From Amylostereum areolatum (lineage: Eukaryota > Basidiomycota > Agaricomycetes > Russulales > Stereaceae), in assembly GCA_012932865.1 (NCBI GenBank), contig SAXG01000004.1:558001-622000 (forward strand): DNA of 64,000 bases, written 5' to 3'. Position numbers and translations under genes: made by a program. Each line of letters opens with the position of its first letter. Positions within the stretch are counted from its first letter, which is position 1. Below the pieces are notes generated by a model. The model worked only from the letters and a program-made list of their open reading frames with translations. It made no database searches and was not told where the DNA came from. Below, piece by piece: positions 1 through 11,055 of the stretch.

Positions 1-2295
1 CCGAGTACACATTTTCATGGCCGACACGTGAGCTCCCCGCTCTCACACGTCCGACGTGCTTTCTGATGCCGTTCCAGAACGTATGGCTGTTGGCGATGGA
101 ATGGTGCTCGCCAGAAACGCCCGATGAGCTCCATTGTGTTGGAGCCCGCGGTCAAAGAGATGCTGTTGTTGGACTGTAGAGACTTTCTGCGGTCCGAAGA
201 CTGGTGAGCGCTGTCACTCTTGTGTTGATACCCGCATGTTGAACCTCGTTTTTTCACAGGTATGCCGAGAGAGGTGAAGTCTCATTTCCGCCACACAAGC
301 TGTGTGTTCTCAACTTGTGAGCCAGGTATCCCTTTCCGTCGCGGCTATCTCCTGCACGGTGTTCCGGGAAGGTAAGCTCACAGCTCATTCTTCTGTCTGT
401 TCCCGCATGTTGACGGCAATGAACTTAGCGGCAAGACCTCATTGATCCATTCTCTTGCCGGCGAGCTGGACCTTGACATTTACGTCGTTAGTATCCTGTT
501 CATTCTTATAATTCGTGGCGATAACGTGACGTAACCCTACTTGAAGGTCTCGCTCTCATCGAAGGGGTAAATCAACCCGCCTGTCTCACGAGTCGTACTG
601 ACGTTTGGATGCAAACAGAATGAGTGATAACACCCTGACCACGTTGATGGGCAGCGTTCCTACGAGGTCCGTAGCACACTTCACATTCTTTCCACCGTGT
701 GCTTACCCTGCGATGATAGATGCATTCTTCTTCTAGAAGATCTTGACGCGGCTTTCACTCGTTCGGTCAGCCGGGACTCGTCTTCCACAGGTGCCCCCAC
801 TGTACCGTCCAAGACGGCGTCTGAGGCGTCCGATGGCTCCACACTCAGTCTGAGCGGCCTTCTCAATAGTCTGGACGGCGTCGCTGCCGCAGAAGGCCGG
901 TTAGTCTTCTGTTGCGTTACGGTACTCAATGGCAAAGTTGCTTACACTTCACTTCGACAGCCTTCTTTTCGCCACCACGAACCACATTGAGCGGCTTGAC
1001 CCCGCGCTGAGCCGCCCGGGACGCATGGACGTCTGGGTCAACTTTACCAATGCAACCCGGTGGCAGGCCGAGGGTATCTTTAAATGCTTCTTTCCGAGCA
1101 AGAAAAGCTCGCCCGCGGCCCCTGGACCTGAGACGCCGGATGTCTCCCAGCGGAATGTGCCAATGTCCAAGACCAAGGCGTCGTCGTCACATGCGGTGCC
1201 TCTGCTCGAAGAAACCGAGATTGCGGAGCTCGCGAAACGCTTCGCGGACGCAATCCCGGAGGATGAGATGAGCGTATGTCCTTTCATTCTCGGACTTTGA
1301 TTCTCTTGCAGATTCGGGCTTCCCTTGGTGCTCTTGATCTTAGCGTTCGGAGTCGAATCGGTGTGGATTGTATATCCTGACGCTAATGTTGGTTGACATA
1401 TGCGCACAGGTCGCGAGCTTGCAAGGCTATCTGCTCAAGAACAAGACGAGACCCCGCGAGTGCGTCGAAGAAGTGTCCGCGTGGTGCGTCACGGGGGTTT
1501 CTCTATCCATCGAAACTAGTCTCACCCTTAGTCTAGGATCCAGCAGGAACGCGACACTCGGGCGAAACTCAAGCGGGAGAAAGAGGAGGTAGGGCACCTG
1601 TTATTCAATCCATATCAGCTTTCTCTGACACTAAGATATCGCAGCGTGAGGCGAAGGAAAAGAGAGAGGTATGGTTGTTCCGTACAACACCCTGTCTTCT
1701 GGGCTGACGTATGTTTCGAAGGCTGAAGAAGCGGCCCGCAGGGAGGTGAGCCTAACACCATCCGCTCCCCTTTCCGGTTTCCACCTGACCATCTTCCCAC
1801 CAGAAGGAGGAGCTCGAAGCCAAGGAGGTATGCGCCTGCCCCGATGCTTTGGACCCGGGCTTAGCTGATACGTTCGCTCCGCAGAAGGCCGAACGCGAAG
1901 TGAAGGAGGTGATTGCGATGTGTCCGGGCTCCCTGTTGTGTAACCGCTCATCATACGTTTAGAAACTCGAGAAGAAGGAGCAACGACGTAGAACGAAGAA
2001 GACCGTGCGCGTGGACGCCAGCGTACCTACCGCTCACCTACCTCCACCGCCTTCACCTCCTCCGACTGATCTCTCCCTCCAGTCCACATATCAAGCCCAT
2101 AGACAAGACAGTTACGCTTCACCTCCTTCTTCTGACGACGAAGATGACTCAGAGTTAACGACGGCTAACGAAGCAGACGCCGAGGAGAGTGATTCTGAGC
2201 GTCCAGCGGACGCCCAGACGCCCGTCGTGCCCGAACCGAGTGCGATGGTCGCAGGGAAGGAGAAGTGGGTTGCCGTCAAGAACGCTCAGGCGTGA
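1..2295 (+). CDS. BCS1-like AAA ATPase (5' truncated by window edge)
   Basis: Homologue of the mitochondrial inner-membrane chaperone BCS1, an AAA ATPase that moves the folded Rieske protein for complex III assembly. The gene enters from the left edge. The first clear exon starts near 115 ([11 protein letters not shown]) and is followed by [12 protein letters not shown]. Walker A is GVPGSGKTS, split by an intron near 372-427. Walker B is [10 protein letters not shown] near 735-755, then [32 protein letters not shown] and a C-terminal lid part. After the AAA module comes a Lys/Glu-rich helix built from 24-nt exons, then an acidic tail ending at the stop at 2293-2295. Fungi have many BCS1-like paralogues with charged C-terminal extensions, so the orthodox BCS1 role is not certain. 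The N-terminal membrane and targeting region lies outside the window. Confidence 0.88.
1589..1962 (+). other. array of four consecutive 24-nt micro-exons
   Basis: Inside the BCS1-like gene, four successive exons are each exactly 24 nt: 1645-1668 (REAKEKRE), 1722-1745 (AEEAARRE), 1804-1827 (KEELEAKE) and 1885-1908 (KAEREVKE). The five introns around them are 53-58 nt, all GT-AG and all phase 0, so each exon is an interchangeable eight-residue block of a charged helix. Splice sites were read by eye. The frame is continuous from the exon ending at 1588 to the one starting at 1963, which supports the reading. Confidence 0.8.
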
Positions 2296-2761
2296 AGGTC
2301 TTCGTCTGTGGCGCAACTGGTGGTGACGATACCCGACGGGTTTGACTGTATATTTTCTGGGCTCTTGGATTTTTGTGCTAATGTAGTAGTTTAGAATGTT
2401 GTCTCATAGTTAACGAGCGCGAGGGTCCGCGTTTGCTATTGCCCCCCATACTTGCTATCTTGTATATTCAGATGTACCGTTACTCTATTGGAACTCAAAT
2501 GCGACTTGCTTTCATACCCATCCCGGTGCCAAAGTCCAGGCTTCGACGGCCGTTCATTTGCGAGACACGATGCAAGACAGGAGCGTCATGAGGTTCCCTA
2601 GCTTTCCCCCATTTGTACGTCACAGTCAACGAAAGCCGCATTCTAACTCGTTTGCGATTCAAGTCAACGAAGATCATGTTCAAAACGGTCATCAGGACGA
2701 GTAGGTCCGGGTCGAGGCCAAAGGCATACATGGGGCGTCTCCATACGCCAAGTCTAAGTGA
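2296..2761. other. convergent 3' intergenic region
   Basis: The BCS1-like gene and VPS1 end toward each other here. The T-rich stretch after 2300 looks like 3' UTR. I see no gene, tRNA or repeat. Confidence 0.6.
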
Positions 2762-5724
2762 TTATAAGGGCTTTAAGCTGACCTCCGAGAGCGTCTTGAA
2801 CGCCTCCTTGTACGCGTCCAGGAGCGCCTTGACCCGTGTTCGCTCCGCCACCAACGCCTCGTCTTCGTTCAGCAGATCTGCAAACAAGTCGGGTTTATAC
2901 AACGAGGACACGAGTCGATTCTGCACGTGTTGCGATGTGTGGTTGACGAGGAAGTGCATGACGGCCTTGGGGATGAGGTCCTGAATGCTCTGTCGCACGA
3001 TCGCGAAATAGGAGGAGATGAGGGACCGAATGAGGCCGATTTCCATCTCTTCCCGCATCGTAAGATTCAAGCCACCGTCCGAGGATGTCTGTGTGGAGTT
3101 GAGAAAGTACGTCAGCTCGCGGGCGCGAACGCTCATCACAGCCTGTGACGAGAACATGTGCCACGTACTGCCTCGATATGTCTCCCAAGACTCTTCATAT
3201 CATACGCCGCACTGTTCCCGTCCCGCTTCCCAGCAAGCAGGCCCGACTGCAGCGCTGTGTCAGCACCCAACAGATCTCGCCCTGAGGAGGCGGATTCGCC
3301 AGCCGCGGCCCTGTCAAGGCTTGAGCCACCGATGGGTCCAGGGCCGTTTTGTCCGAAAAAGTAGTTGAGGAAGGTCTCCCGAGCGGAAGAAGGCGGGGAC
3401 GAGCCCGGCGGAGGGTACACAGCGGAGGTACGGTGTGAACGCGTCTCCGAATGGTGATGTTGCTTGGACGAGTGTTTGGTCATTGTGCCTATCGCGGAGG
3501 ACGCCGTTGTTCGCGAGCGGTCGTGTAAGGAGGATGATACCGAACGCGCGTCACGAGTGGAGTTACCGTTCACGCTGGCGTTATCCTCCGTCGACTCGGT
3601 ATCCTCGTCGTCTGGTGAGGCGCCACCATTGGCGGTGGGTTCCGCGGACACCGGCTGCGAAAACTGTGAGCGAAACCGTCGGATCACAGAAGATAAAGCG
3701 ACCGACGCGTGGAGGAACGATCTGTTTTGAGACAGGCGCGTTCGCCCTCTGTGAAGCAACAGCAGAGCCTGACATGAACGCAGGGTGATTGGTGTTAATG
3801 TACGCGACTTGGATTTGGATCAGGCTTTGCGCATATTCTGAAGTTGGCCCCAGTCGCTCGCGCAAAAGTTCAGAAACAACTTCGATCAACTGAGAATGCA
3901 AGCGGGGAAACCGTTGTAGCTCCTGGTAAATGGCCGCGTCAATTAAGCTGGTCATCTCCCGCTCGAAGTAACGCTCACCGTGCTGGTACAATTATGGCAT
4001 ATCTTTACCAGCTCTTCGTACACAAGTTCCACGCATCGCAAACTGGGGGCCTCGAGAAGCTTAATTTGAGGTTTGACGAGCAGATCGAAGGCGACCTCGG
4101 GCACAAACAAGCTAGGTCTAGGGCCAGTCGAGTTGCGAATAGCCGTCCGTATGTCTTGGCTGTCTAAATTTTGTGTTGAATCAATGGATGCTAGCGCATG
4201 CCCAAAAATATCGTTGAAGATGTAGTAGATCCGGGCCCCGCCAGACAATTCTTTCGTGGAGATATCGACATTGGTGCCCTCGATAGACGCGACAAAATCG
4301 CGAGCGAATTGAGTCATGAGACGAAGAATCAGCGCTCCTTGCTGCAGGTGACGATGATGAGATGTTGATATCGACAAATGCAGCAACACGACACGCACTT
4401 GATTACTGTCCCCAAAGACCGCCGCGTCTCCGAAGGAGTTGAGTTCTTGTTGCGCTTGACCCATGAGGGTATTCAGGCGCGCCTTCATGTCGGGCAGCTT
4501 TTCCCGGATGTGGTTCAATAGTACCTGAAACCTCTGCGTGAGCGAGCCGCCGTCGCTGTGTGCACGATGACTAGCGCGGTACACACACCTGATTCAGAGT
4601 CTTTGCCAAGTACCTGGTCCCGTTCTTGTGCGCAATGTTCCGGTAAGCAGGATGATTTTTGAAGAAGTCAGTCTCGCTCTCGAGCGCATCCTGCATGCTC
4701 TTCTCCACGTTGATATCTTGCTGACTGCGATTGACCACGCCGATGAAGCCAAGCTTGAGAGGGTAAGTGCGGCCGGTGAGAATGTCAAATGCGTTTGTTC
4801 CCGCGTCCATGAGGTCCAGTTTGGTGAGGATACCGATCGTTCTTCGGCCTTGCGGATCGACAGACCGCGCGAGCTTGAGTGACTCGGAGTTGGCCAAGTC
4901 AACGTTGGCAGCAGAAACGGCAAGGATAACGCTGAGAGTCAGAGTCAACAGGGCGCAAGACATCGTCGTTGGCGGTCACGTACCAATTGGGCTTTGAGAT
5001 ATAATCCTGCACAAGACCACGAATCTGTCGCTCAATATCGCTTGGCTGGTCTCCCACAGGAATCTGATGCCAGTGTTAGTTGGGTCCTTCTATGACGCCA
5101 AACAACACACGTACTTTGGTAAGCCCAGGCAAGTCAACCACAGTCAAGTCCAAGACATTGGGGCTGTATATTCGCAAGTGGATAGGCAACTTGCTAATGC
5201 CTTTGTTCTGACCCGCAACACGAAACGTCTCCTGCTCGATCTCCTTCCGAACCTCCGCAAAGTCCGTGAAGCGTTTGTCGAGGTGCAGGAATTGGCCCCA
5301 TTCCGTGTATGTTGGTTCAGGTGCGCCAGGAGCAAGCTCGGGAGCCGGTGTGTGGATGAGTTGTAGGACAAGAGGGCGACGGGTTACGATGCCTTGGCCT
5401 CGTGGAAGGAAGTCGCGGCCAACGATGCTGCAGCAGACTGTCAGTGCTCACGGCGGATAATGAGACGAGAACAACGAGCGGGGCGCACTTTTCGAGAACG
5501 CTAGATTTCCCTGCGGACTGGCTGCCAACCTATGAGGCCTATGAGTCGCTTTAAGACGCTGATCATGCAACGGAGCACTCACAACAGCCAACTGCGGCAT
5601 ATCCAGCTCACCGCCTATGTATCACGGTAAGGATAAGGAAAGCCTCCGGTGGCAGAGAGAACGCACCGAGGTTGCTGAATGTGTCCTGAAGCTTGTTGAC
5701 GAGCTTGATGAGGTCGCCGTCCAT
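2762..5724 (-). CDS. VPS1: dynamin-related GTPase Vps1
   Basis: Dynamin-family GTPase that acts in vacuolar sorting, endosomal fission and peroxisome division. Start is [20 protein letters not shown] at 5724. The G1 loop GSQSAGKSS is near 5500-5530, followed by [19 protein letters not shown]3 VVDLPGLTK near 5110-5130, G4 LTKLDLMD near 4810 and a NRSQQDI segment near 4720. The middle and stalk region follows. A Ser-rich, low-complexity insert of about 120 residues (3370-3740) takes the place of the variable B insert. The C-terminal GTPase effector domain ([20 protein letters not shown]) ends at TAA 2762-2764. I estimate about 800 residues over roughly nine introns, longer than yeast Vps1 (about 700) because of the insert. 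No PH domain is seen, which favours Vps1 over classical dynamin. Confidence 0.93.
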
Positions 5725-5909
5725 GGTGGGAAAAGAGCGTCACGGCGGTAGAGAAGAATGAGAAGTGGATGGAGGAAAGTGGCAAAGAGACGAAGCTTAT
5801 TTAGTGAACCAGAACGCGTCTCGATACGCGTCGTCACGGCCACAAGTTTGACACTGTTGACTGTCGTGTCCACTTATTCCACTTTCGCGACTTTGCCTCC
5901 TGTCCACCT
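5725..5909. promoter_or_regulatory. VPS1 upstream region
   Basis: The 185 bp directly upstream of the VPS1 start, before the ATP4 tail remnant. It should hold the VPS1 promoter and 5' UTR. No specific element is recognised. Confidence 0.4.
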
Positions 5910-6052
5910 TCCGAAGCTCACAAACAGCGGTGATATCCACGAATGCAGGATACCATTGATAAACCAGGCTCGATCTACATATTTCCGTACGAGGCCTCTC
6001 AAATGATCTTGTTCCTGACAAGTTCTAGCATCGCCAGCCCATCCCGGTCAGT
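5910..6052 (-). pseudogene. remnant copy of the ATP4 3' end (last intron end, last exon, 3' flank)
   Basis: About 143 bp match 9595-9735, the 3' end of the intact ATP4 gene, in the same orientation at roughly 85% identity by eye. The copy keeps the end of the last intron with its CTGAC branch-like motif and TAG acceptor. It also keeps a final exon that would encode QLVRNKII and stop, against QLVKSKAI and stop in the intact gene, plus about 90-110 bp of 3' flank. No other ATP4 exon is present here, so it cannot be a working gene. The reading frame and splice acceptor of the remnant are undamaged. Confidence 0.8.
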
Positions 6053-7624
6053 CCCAGTGAGAAAGCGGGATTTTCTGTGAGCTTCGGAGGGATTCGCGGG
6101 TCCAGTTGTGATGGTCGACCGGGTTCACCGCGATTCCGGTGAACTTTCAGGTCCGCATGGAATGGCAGGCCAGGTTTGACACGATTCCTTCGCACCGCGG
6201 CTCGCGTAGCACTGATGTAGCGTACCTTTCCTTGATGTGCTTAGAGGATCCCTTCCGTTGTCAGTTGGATGCTGTTGTATGTATTTTACGGTCGATTCAC
6301 ATCGAGCCTCAACAAACTGGTGTCCCCTTTGTTTGTCGGTGTTCTACCTTATCTTAGTAGCAAGTCACTTTGAGTCGCGACAAACACGTATCAACACCCC
6401 GCGCGTTCGACTCTGTTCGACTTGTCGTTTTTCCCTTCGCCTCTACTGTCTCCTTCCTCCCGCACTCCGTATTTTTCCTCCTCCTCTGACCTCACCGGAG
6501 CCTTGCTTTGTGCGCTTTATGTTGATATATTGGAGAATGCAACTAACACATCACCAGGGCATACATCTGGATGAAGAACAACTTTGCCAGTCATGCGGCC
6601 TCGTCGTTTGAAGAGCCCGGAGTACATGTACATAGCAGGGCTTGTGGTTGGACGGTGTCGAGCGCGGTTTGGACCGTTTGGTGAGTCTCTATGTTGTTCA
6701 AGGTGTCCAGATGGGCTGCTCCGTGTAGTAGTCGGCGTTGTCCGCCCCGCGCCCTCCCTCCCTTGACCCATTCCCCCTATTCTCCCCCCTCACACCATCA
6801 TATCCCGACAGCAATGGTCAGACACGGCACAATCACTGGGAATGCGTCACCAGTGAGCACGTCGTGTCCACACATGTCTACTTACTTCGAGTTTACAGTT
6901 TCCCCGTTCCGTGAACGCACACGAAAAACCTCAGGAATCGGATTCCCGAAGGAGGGATATATTAGTAGCGGGGTTGTACCATGTGTATCCCGCTTGACGC
7001 TATGATACGAGTCCACCTGTGTACAATACACAATGTACATAATCCTTTATCCACCCTCAATATATCCTGTTGTCTGTCCCAATCTCCCACAAAGCTCAAT
7101 CTGCTTGAATAGTGTGAACAATATATACAACAACCCTGTGCCAATTGACGCGAAGCTACATAACAGCAGGCAGGTTCAGGTACATATGTCCGGCAACAGC
7201 AGACCATTGCGCGAAGTGACTCGTGTTGAATAGATTCCCAGTCAAAAATTATCGTCATCGCGTGTTCCAGCGATTCCGCGAGACACGTGTTCGCGAATCG
7301 ACGGAATCGCGTCGAAAATGACGGTTTCTCACTGGGGTCAGTACCCAGGCCAAACGCTTTTCTGTTCACAGTCTGTCCCGTAGCACCATTTACACTATCT
7401 CCCCGTACTGACCTTTTCGGGGTTCTTCTTACCCAGCCAACCGTCATCGAAGAAACAGTGGACACTATAGCTTTCTGCTATCCTCCCACTCACCTTCTCA
7501 TTCTACCTTTTGGTTCCAGTGATTCTTAACGAACGACCTATGCATATCCATTGCCGCTGCCTTAAAGCAAGAGAGCATCGGCTCGCCTACCTCTTCCACT
7601 ACAACCCTTTCTTCCACTCCTACC
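6053..7624. other. intergenic block between ATP4 tail remnant and decayed protease-like gene
   Basis: About 1.6 kb with no recognisable coding sequence, RNA gene or terminal repeats. Open frames here are short and resemble nothing I know. The block lies inside the interval bounded by the two ATP4 tail copies, so it may be part of an inserted segment. Confidence 0.5.
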
Positions 7625-9284
7625 GCCTTCTCTCGCTACCCCGGATATCTCTCTGACTTCCACGGCCTTCCCTCCAACCTTCGCTACATCTACAGAACCG
7701 GCCACGCGTGGAGAGTGCGCCAAGGCCGTGAGGCGCACCTATACTTGAGGGAGGCCTGACCCGTCTTCGATCGCCCGAATCGGGAGGTGTGGTACGATCT
7801 GGGCGTGTCAGTCTATCGGTCACTCGGTTCCGTTAACGTTCGTTGGTCGACCATCGACCCCGTCCACTTTGCCGAGGTAAAGGGGAAGCCCGGTCCACTC
7901 CGTCTCTGGATCGGAGTCAAGCCGGGGACTCTGTCGCTTGAGGACGCTAAAAAGGCGGCCGAGGGCTGCAAGTGCATTCTCGCCAGCTTCCCCGACGTTG
8001 AGGTCGCGTTCAGAGAGTCCTTCTACAAGAGAGTCCATCTACACCCGGTCCACTGGCTCGTAGCTTCTCAAGCATGTTTTCACCCTAGACTCCACCGTCG
8101 ACGTACGAGGCCCCTTCACTTCCGCTCTTGGCCTCAAGACCGCACCCAAGACCGCACCCCATCACGAGGGCACCGGTGCCCTGTACTTCTGCGAGGAGAG
8201 CGGGAGTAGCGAAGTTTTAGCTCTCACTGTCCGCCATGTCGCTCTACCGCCGCCGGTACTTACTCCTCAACAACACCCTGTATCAGCACGCGAACAGGAG
8301 GGCGCCTGCTCACGCGTTCTTCTCCTCGGTACCAAAGCCTATGACAACGCTGTCAAGGCCATCCTGACCAAAATTGGGGACCAGCTTATCCTCATCGACG
8401 CATGGGAGGACGAGCTTAGAGAGTTGGGGGAGGCTGCTGACGGCGAGGCTTTGCGGAAGACTAAGGCGCGGGAGGACCTCAGGGCATTGGTGGAGAAGGC
8501 GAAGAAGACTATCGCGGAGCTCGACGAGTTCCACGGCGAGGTCACGAAGCACGGGAGCATAACGAACCAACGCGTGCTCGGTTATGTCCTGCATGCTCCT
8601 CCAATCTTCGTCGGTAACGGCCCCCAGATGTTCATAGAGGACTGGGCGATAATCAACATATACTGTGACAAGATCAACTGGGACGACAGAATCGTCCTTG
8701 GTCAGGGCACGTTTCGATCTATCTTACGAAGGGCGCCTCATATTCTGACTGTCATGTCCAGGCAGAACTTCACCCTCTGAGTGTGTACTGAAGACGGACC
8801 CCCAATTCCGAGGACCGCGATTTGTTCAGCCCCCCCCCCCCCCCCCCCCCCCCCCCAGCGGCCTCCTGCAAGTTAAGGTTAAGGGCTTCGTCTCGGAACG
8901 CGAAATATGCCAACCTCAGCAGCGCGATGGTAACGGCGAGGAATGTATGATCGTGCTCAAGAACGGCAGCACCATTGAAGTCACTTTTGGTCGCGGGACT
9001 GGCCTCGAGTCTTTCGTTCGCACCTACCCCCGAGTAACGGCATCGCGGAGACGTCGATGGAGTTTGCTGTCTACTCTTACGGCTACAAGGCAGGGCCTTT
9101 CTCGGCCCCCGGCGATTCTGGTTCGATCATCGTCGGCGGCCAAAGACGCATCGTCGCGTTGCTGAGCGGTGGTACCGGCGCGTCTGGTTCGACTGGCGTT
9201 ACATATCCGACGCCGTATCTCTGACTCGAGCAGCGCATCCAGAAGGTCTTTCCGAACTGCTACCTTTACCCGATGGTCGACTAG
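7625..9284 (+). pseudogene. decayed trypsin-like serine protease family gene
   Basis: Related to a large family of uncharacterised Agaricomycete proteins. The translation, followed across frames, shows a His motif (TVRHVA near 8228-8243), an Asp candidate (EDWAI near 8638) and a Ser motif (APGDSGSII near 9105-9130). This His-Asp-Ser order and the GDSGS motif suggest a chymotrypsin-like fold; that is my inference. The gene is broken several times. An in-frame TGA at 7757-7759 sits where Arg is expected. A 16-bp tandem duplication (8012-8027 and 8028-8043) shifts the frame. TAG at 8061-8063 replaces a likely Gln codon. The segment at about 8690-8860 is scrambled and holds a C27 run. TGA at 9232-9234 replaces a likely Trp. 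The original stop is TAG 9282-9284. The nonsense changes are all C-to-T or G-to-A transitions. Confidence 0.8.
8830..8856. repeat. poly-C run of 27 bases
   Basis: An uninterrupted run of 27 C inside the pseudogene, where the family would read a few residues before SGLLQV. It may be true expansion in unselected DNA, or an assembly artefact. Confidence 0.9.
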
Positions 9285-9594
9285 GTCGCGCCATCGCCGC
9301 AAGTCATCGGAGACGCTCGCCTTCCGTCCCGTAACTCCTTGCGATTATATATGTAAACCACCCCGCACTCCCTATGTTGAAATGACAGTCTTCTTCGTTT
9401 ATTTGACCCACGCGCGATAGTTTCAGATATCAAGGTAAAGTCGACTTGGACACTTGGTGCTACTTTGCCAAGCAGCATACCAGCCGTAGCGCGATTTAAG
9501 CTACTCTGGGTCCTGGGACACTCCTTCGAATTATTACTACTTTCCCCCCTTCGTCTCCTTCTCAACGATACTCATACAAAGCTTCGCTACAGGC
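9285..9594. other. gap between pseudogene and ATP4 3' flank
   Basis: About 310 bp with no recognisable feature. It lies just inside the right-hand ATP4 tail copy (9595-9735). Confidence 0.5.
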
Positions 9595-9683
9595 TCCGAA
9601 GCTCTCAGACAGTAGTATTATCCACGAACGCAGTATACCATTGATAAACTAGGCTCGGTCTACATATTTTCGTACGAGGTCTC

Positions 9684-10774
9684 TCAAATGGCCTTGCTCT
9701 TGACAAGTTCTGCATCCCCAGCCCATCCCGGTCAGTATGGAGACAAGGTTGACTGGTGAAAAGATACTGACGTTCAACCTCGCTCACGGCCCAAGTGAGA
9801 ACGTCCTTCTGGGTCTTCTCGTCGCCGAGGTTCTTGAGAACGTTGTCGACCACAGTCTTGACAAGCTGGGCCTGCTCGTTCTCCTTCTCCTGCTGCTCGT
9901 AGCGCACCCAGCTGTCGAGCATGGTCTTCACCTCAGAAGCAAGGGCAACCCGTTGACGCTGGACGAACGCCTCCGACTCGAGCGTGGCAGTCTCCTGCAC
10001 GATCCACAACGTATTTCGCAACCGTTCGGGAGTAAACAAGAATGAAGTAGACGAACCTTGGAGACCTGGAAAAGACCCTCCGTGAGGGAGACGACATCCT
10101 TCATCTGCTGAACAGAGTCGATACGGTCCTTGACGGCCTGGGTGTGGTCGGCCCGGGACTTGTCGAGAACGCCCTTGATACGCGCGATGTGGTTCTCCGC
10201 CCATTCTTTGTACGGAGTTTGGATGATCTGTACACGACCGGCAACGTCGTCAATAACAAGTTATCGAGCACGCCGGCGCCCGCTCAGAGCGAGTACACAC
10301 CTTGGCAATGTACGCAAAAAGGATGAAGTAGCCAACAGCGATGATGGTCTCCTCGTTCATAACGTACAGCTCCTGCGAGATGGCCGCGGCGATGAGACCG
10401 CTGCCAAGGATGGCGGAACCGGTCTTGGTGATGAGGTTGGGCGACGATGGAAGCTTGTTGACGATCTCCGACGCACGCTCGGAGGGAGGCGGGTTCGAAC
10501 TTGACATGGCGCGCCTGTTCGGTCAATCCCCCGTCCACCCAGCACACGTAGCCCAAACACAATGAAATAACGCAATTCATAAGTGCTTTGAAAACCCAAC
10601 TTAGGAGAGCGAAACGTACGCCTGCACCAGTTGCGGGACGGCGGCAGCAACCGCGTGGGGGCGCACACGCGCAGCTAGAAGAAAAAGACGTGTCAGCGAT
10701 ACGCACAGGACAAACAACGTGCAAACGCGCATACCGGACGCCCTGAGGGAGCCGAGGACAATTCTAGAGGCCAT
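9684..10774 (-). CDS. ATP4: F1FO-ATP synthase subunit b (mitochondrial)
   Basis: Peripheral-stalk subunit b of mitochondrial ATP synthase. The start at 10774 begins MASRIVLGSLRAS, an Arg-rich amphipathic presequence spread over small exons (VRPHAVAAAVPQLVQ, then ARAMSSSNPPPS). The mature part has KTGSAILGSGLIAAAISQEL and YVMNEETIIAVGYFILFAY, which form the membrane hairpin, followed by a long charged helix (KEWAENHIARIKGVLDKSRA, LDSWVRYEQQEKENEQAQLV). The last intron carries its donor near 9765 (GTCAGTATC) and acceptor near 9710. The final exon encodes QLVKSKAI and stops at TGA 9684-9686. Reading through this intron gives a false longer ORF to about 9605. The 3' end is duplicated at 5910-6052. 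Confidence 0.93.
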
Positions 10775-11055
10775 GAAGAAGGGAGAGGATAGCAATAGAC
10801 AGGCCTGCTGGTGGAATAGTGGTGACAGTGGACACTGACGGATTTGTTTGTTCCGCCAAACACCGACGGACGAATTCGGCTGCAATTTTCGTCCGTTTTC
10901 TCCTCAATCTCACTCCTGTTTCGGAACTGAACGGACACTGAACATTTGCAACTCAAACTCAGCTCAAACTGGTAGCATCGAGCAAGTACATCGTAGAGCG
11001 TTGCTATTGACCACAGTACATGACATTGACAGGTGTAGACACAGAACAGAGCACG

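Noticed and set aside
6962..7465. 167-codon open frame on the minus strand upstream of the decayed protease-like gene
   Set aside because: The composition is not protein-like, no family is recognised, and it lies in the block bounded by the ATP4 tail copies with no supporting introns or start context.
9605..9683. Extension of ATP4 through its last intron to a stop at about 9605
   Set aside because: A good donor (GTCAGT) and acceptor exist, and the spliced tail QLVKSKAI matches the usual subunit b end.
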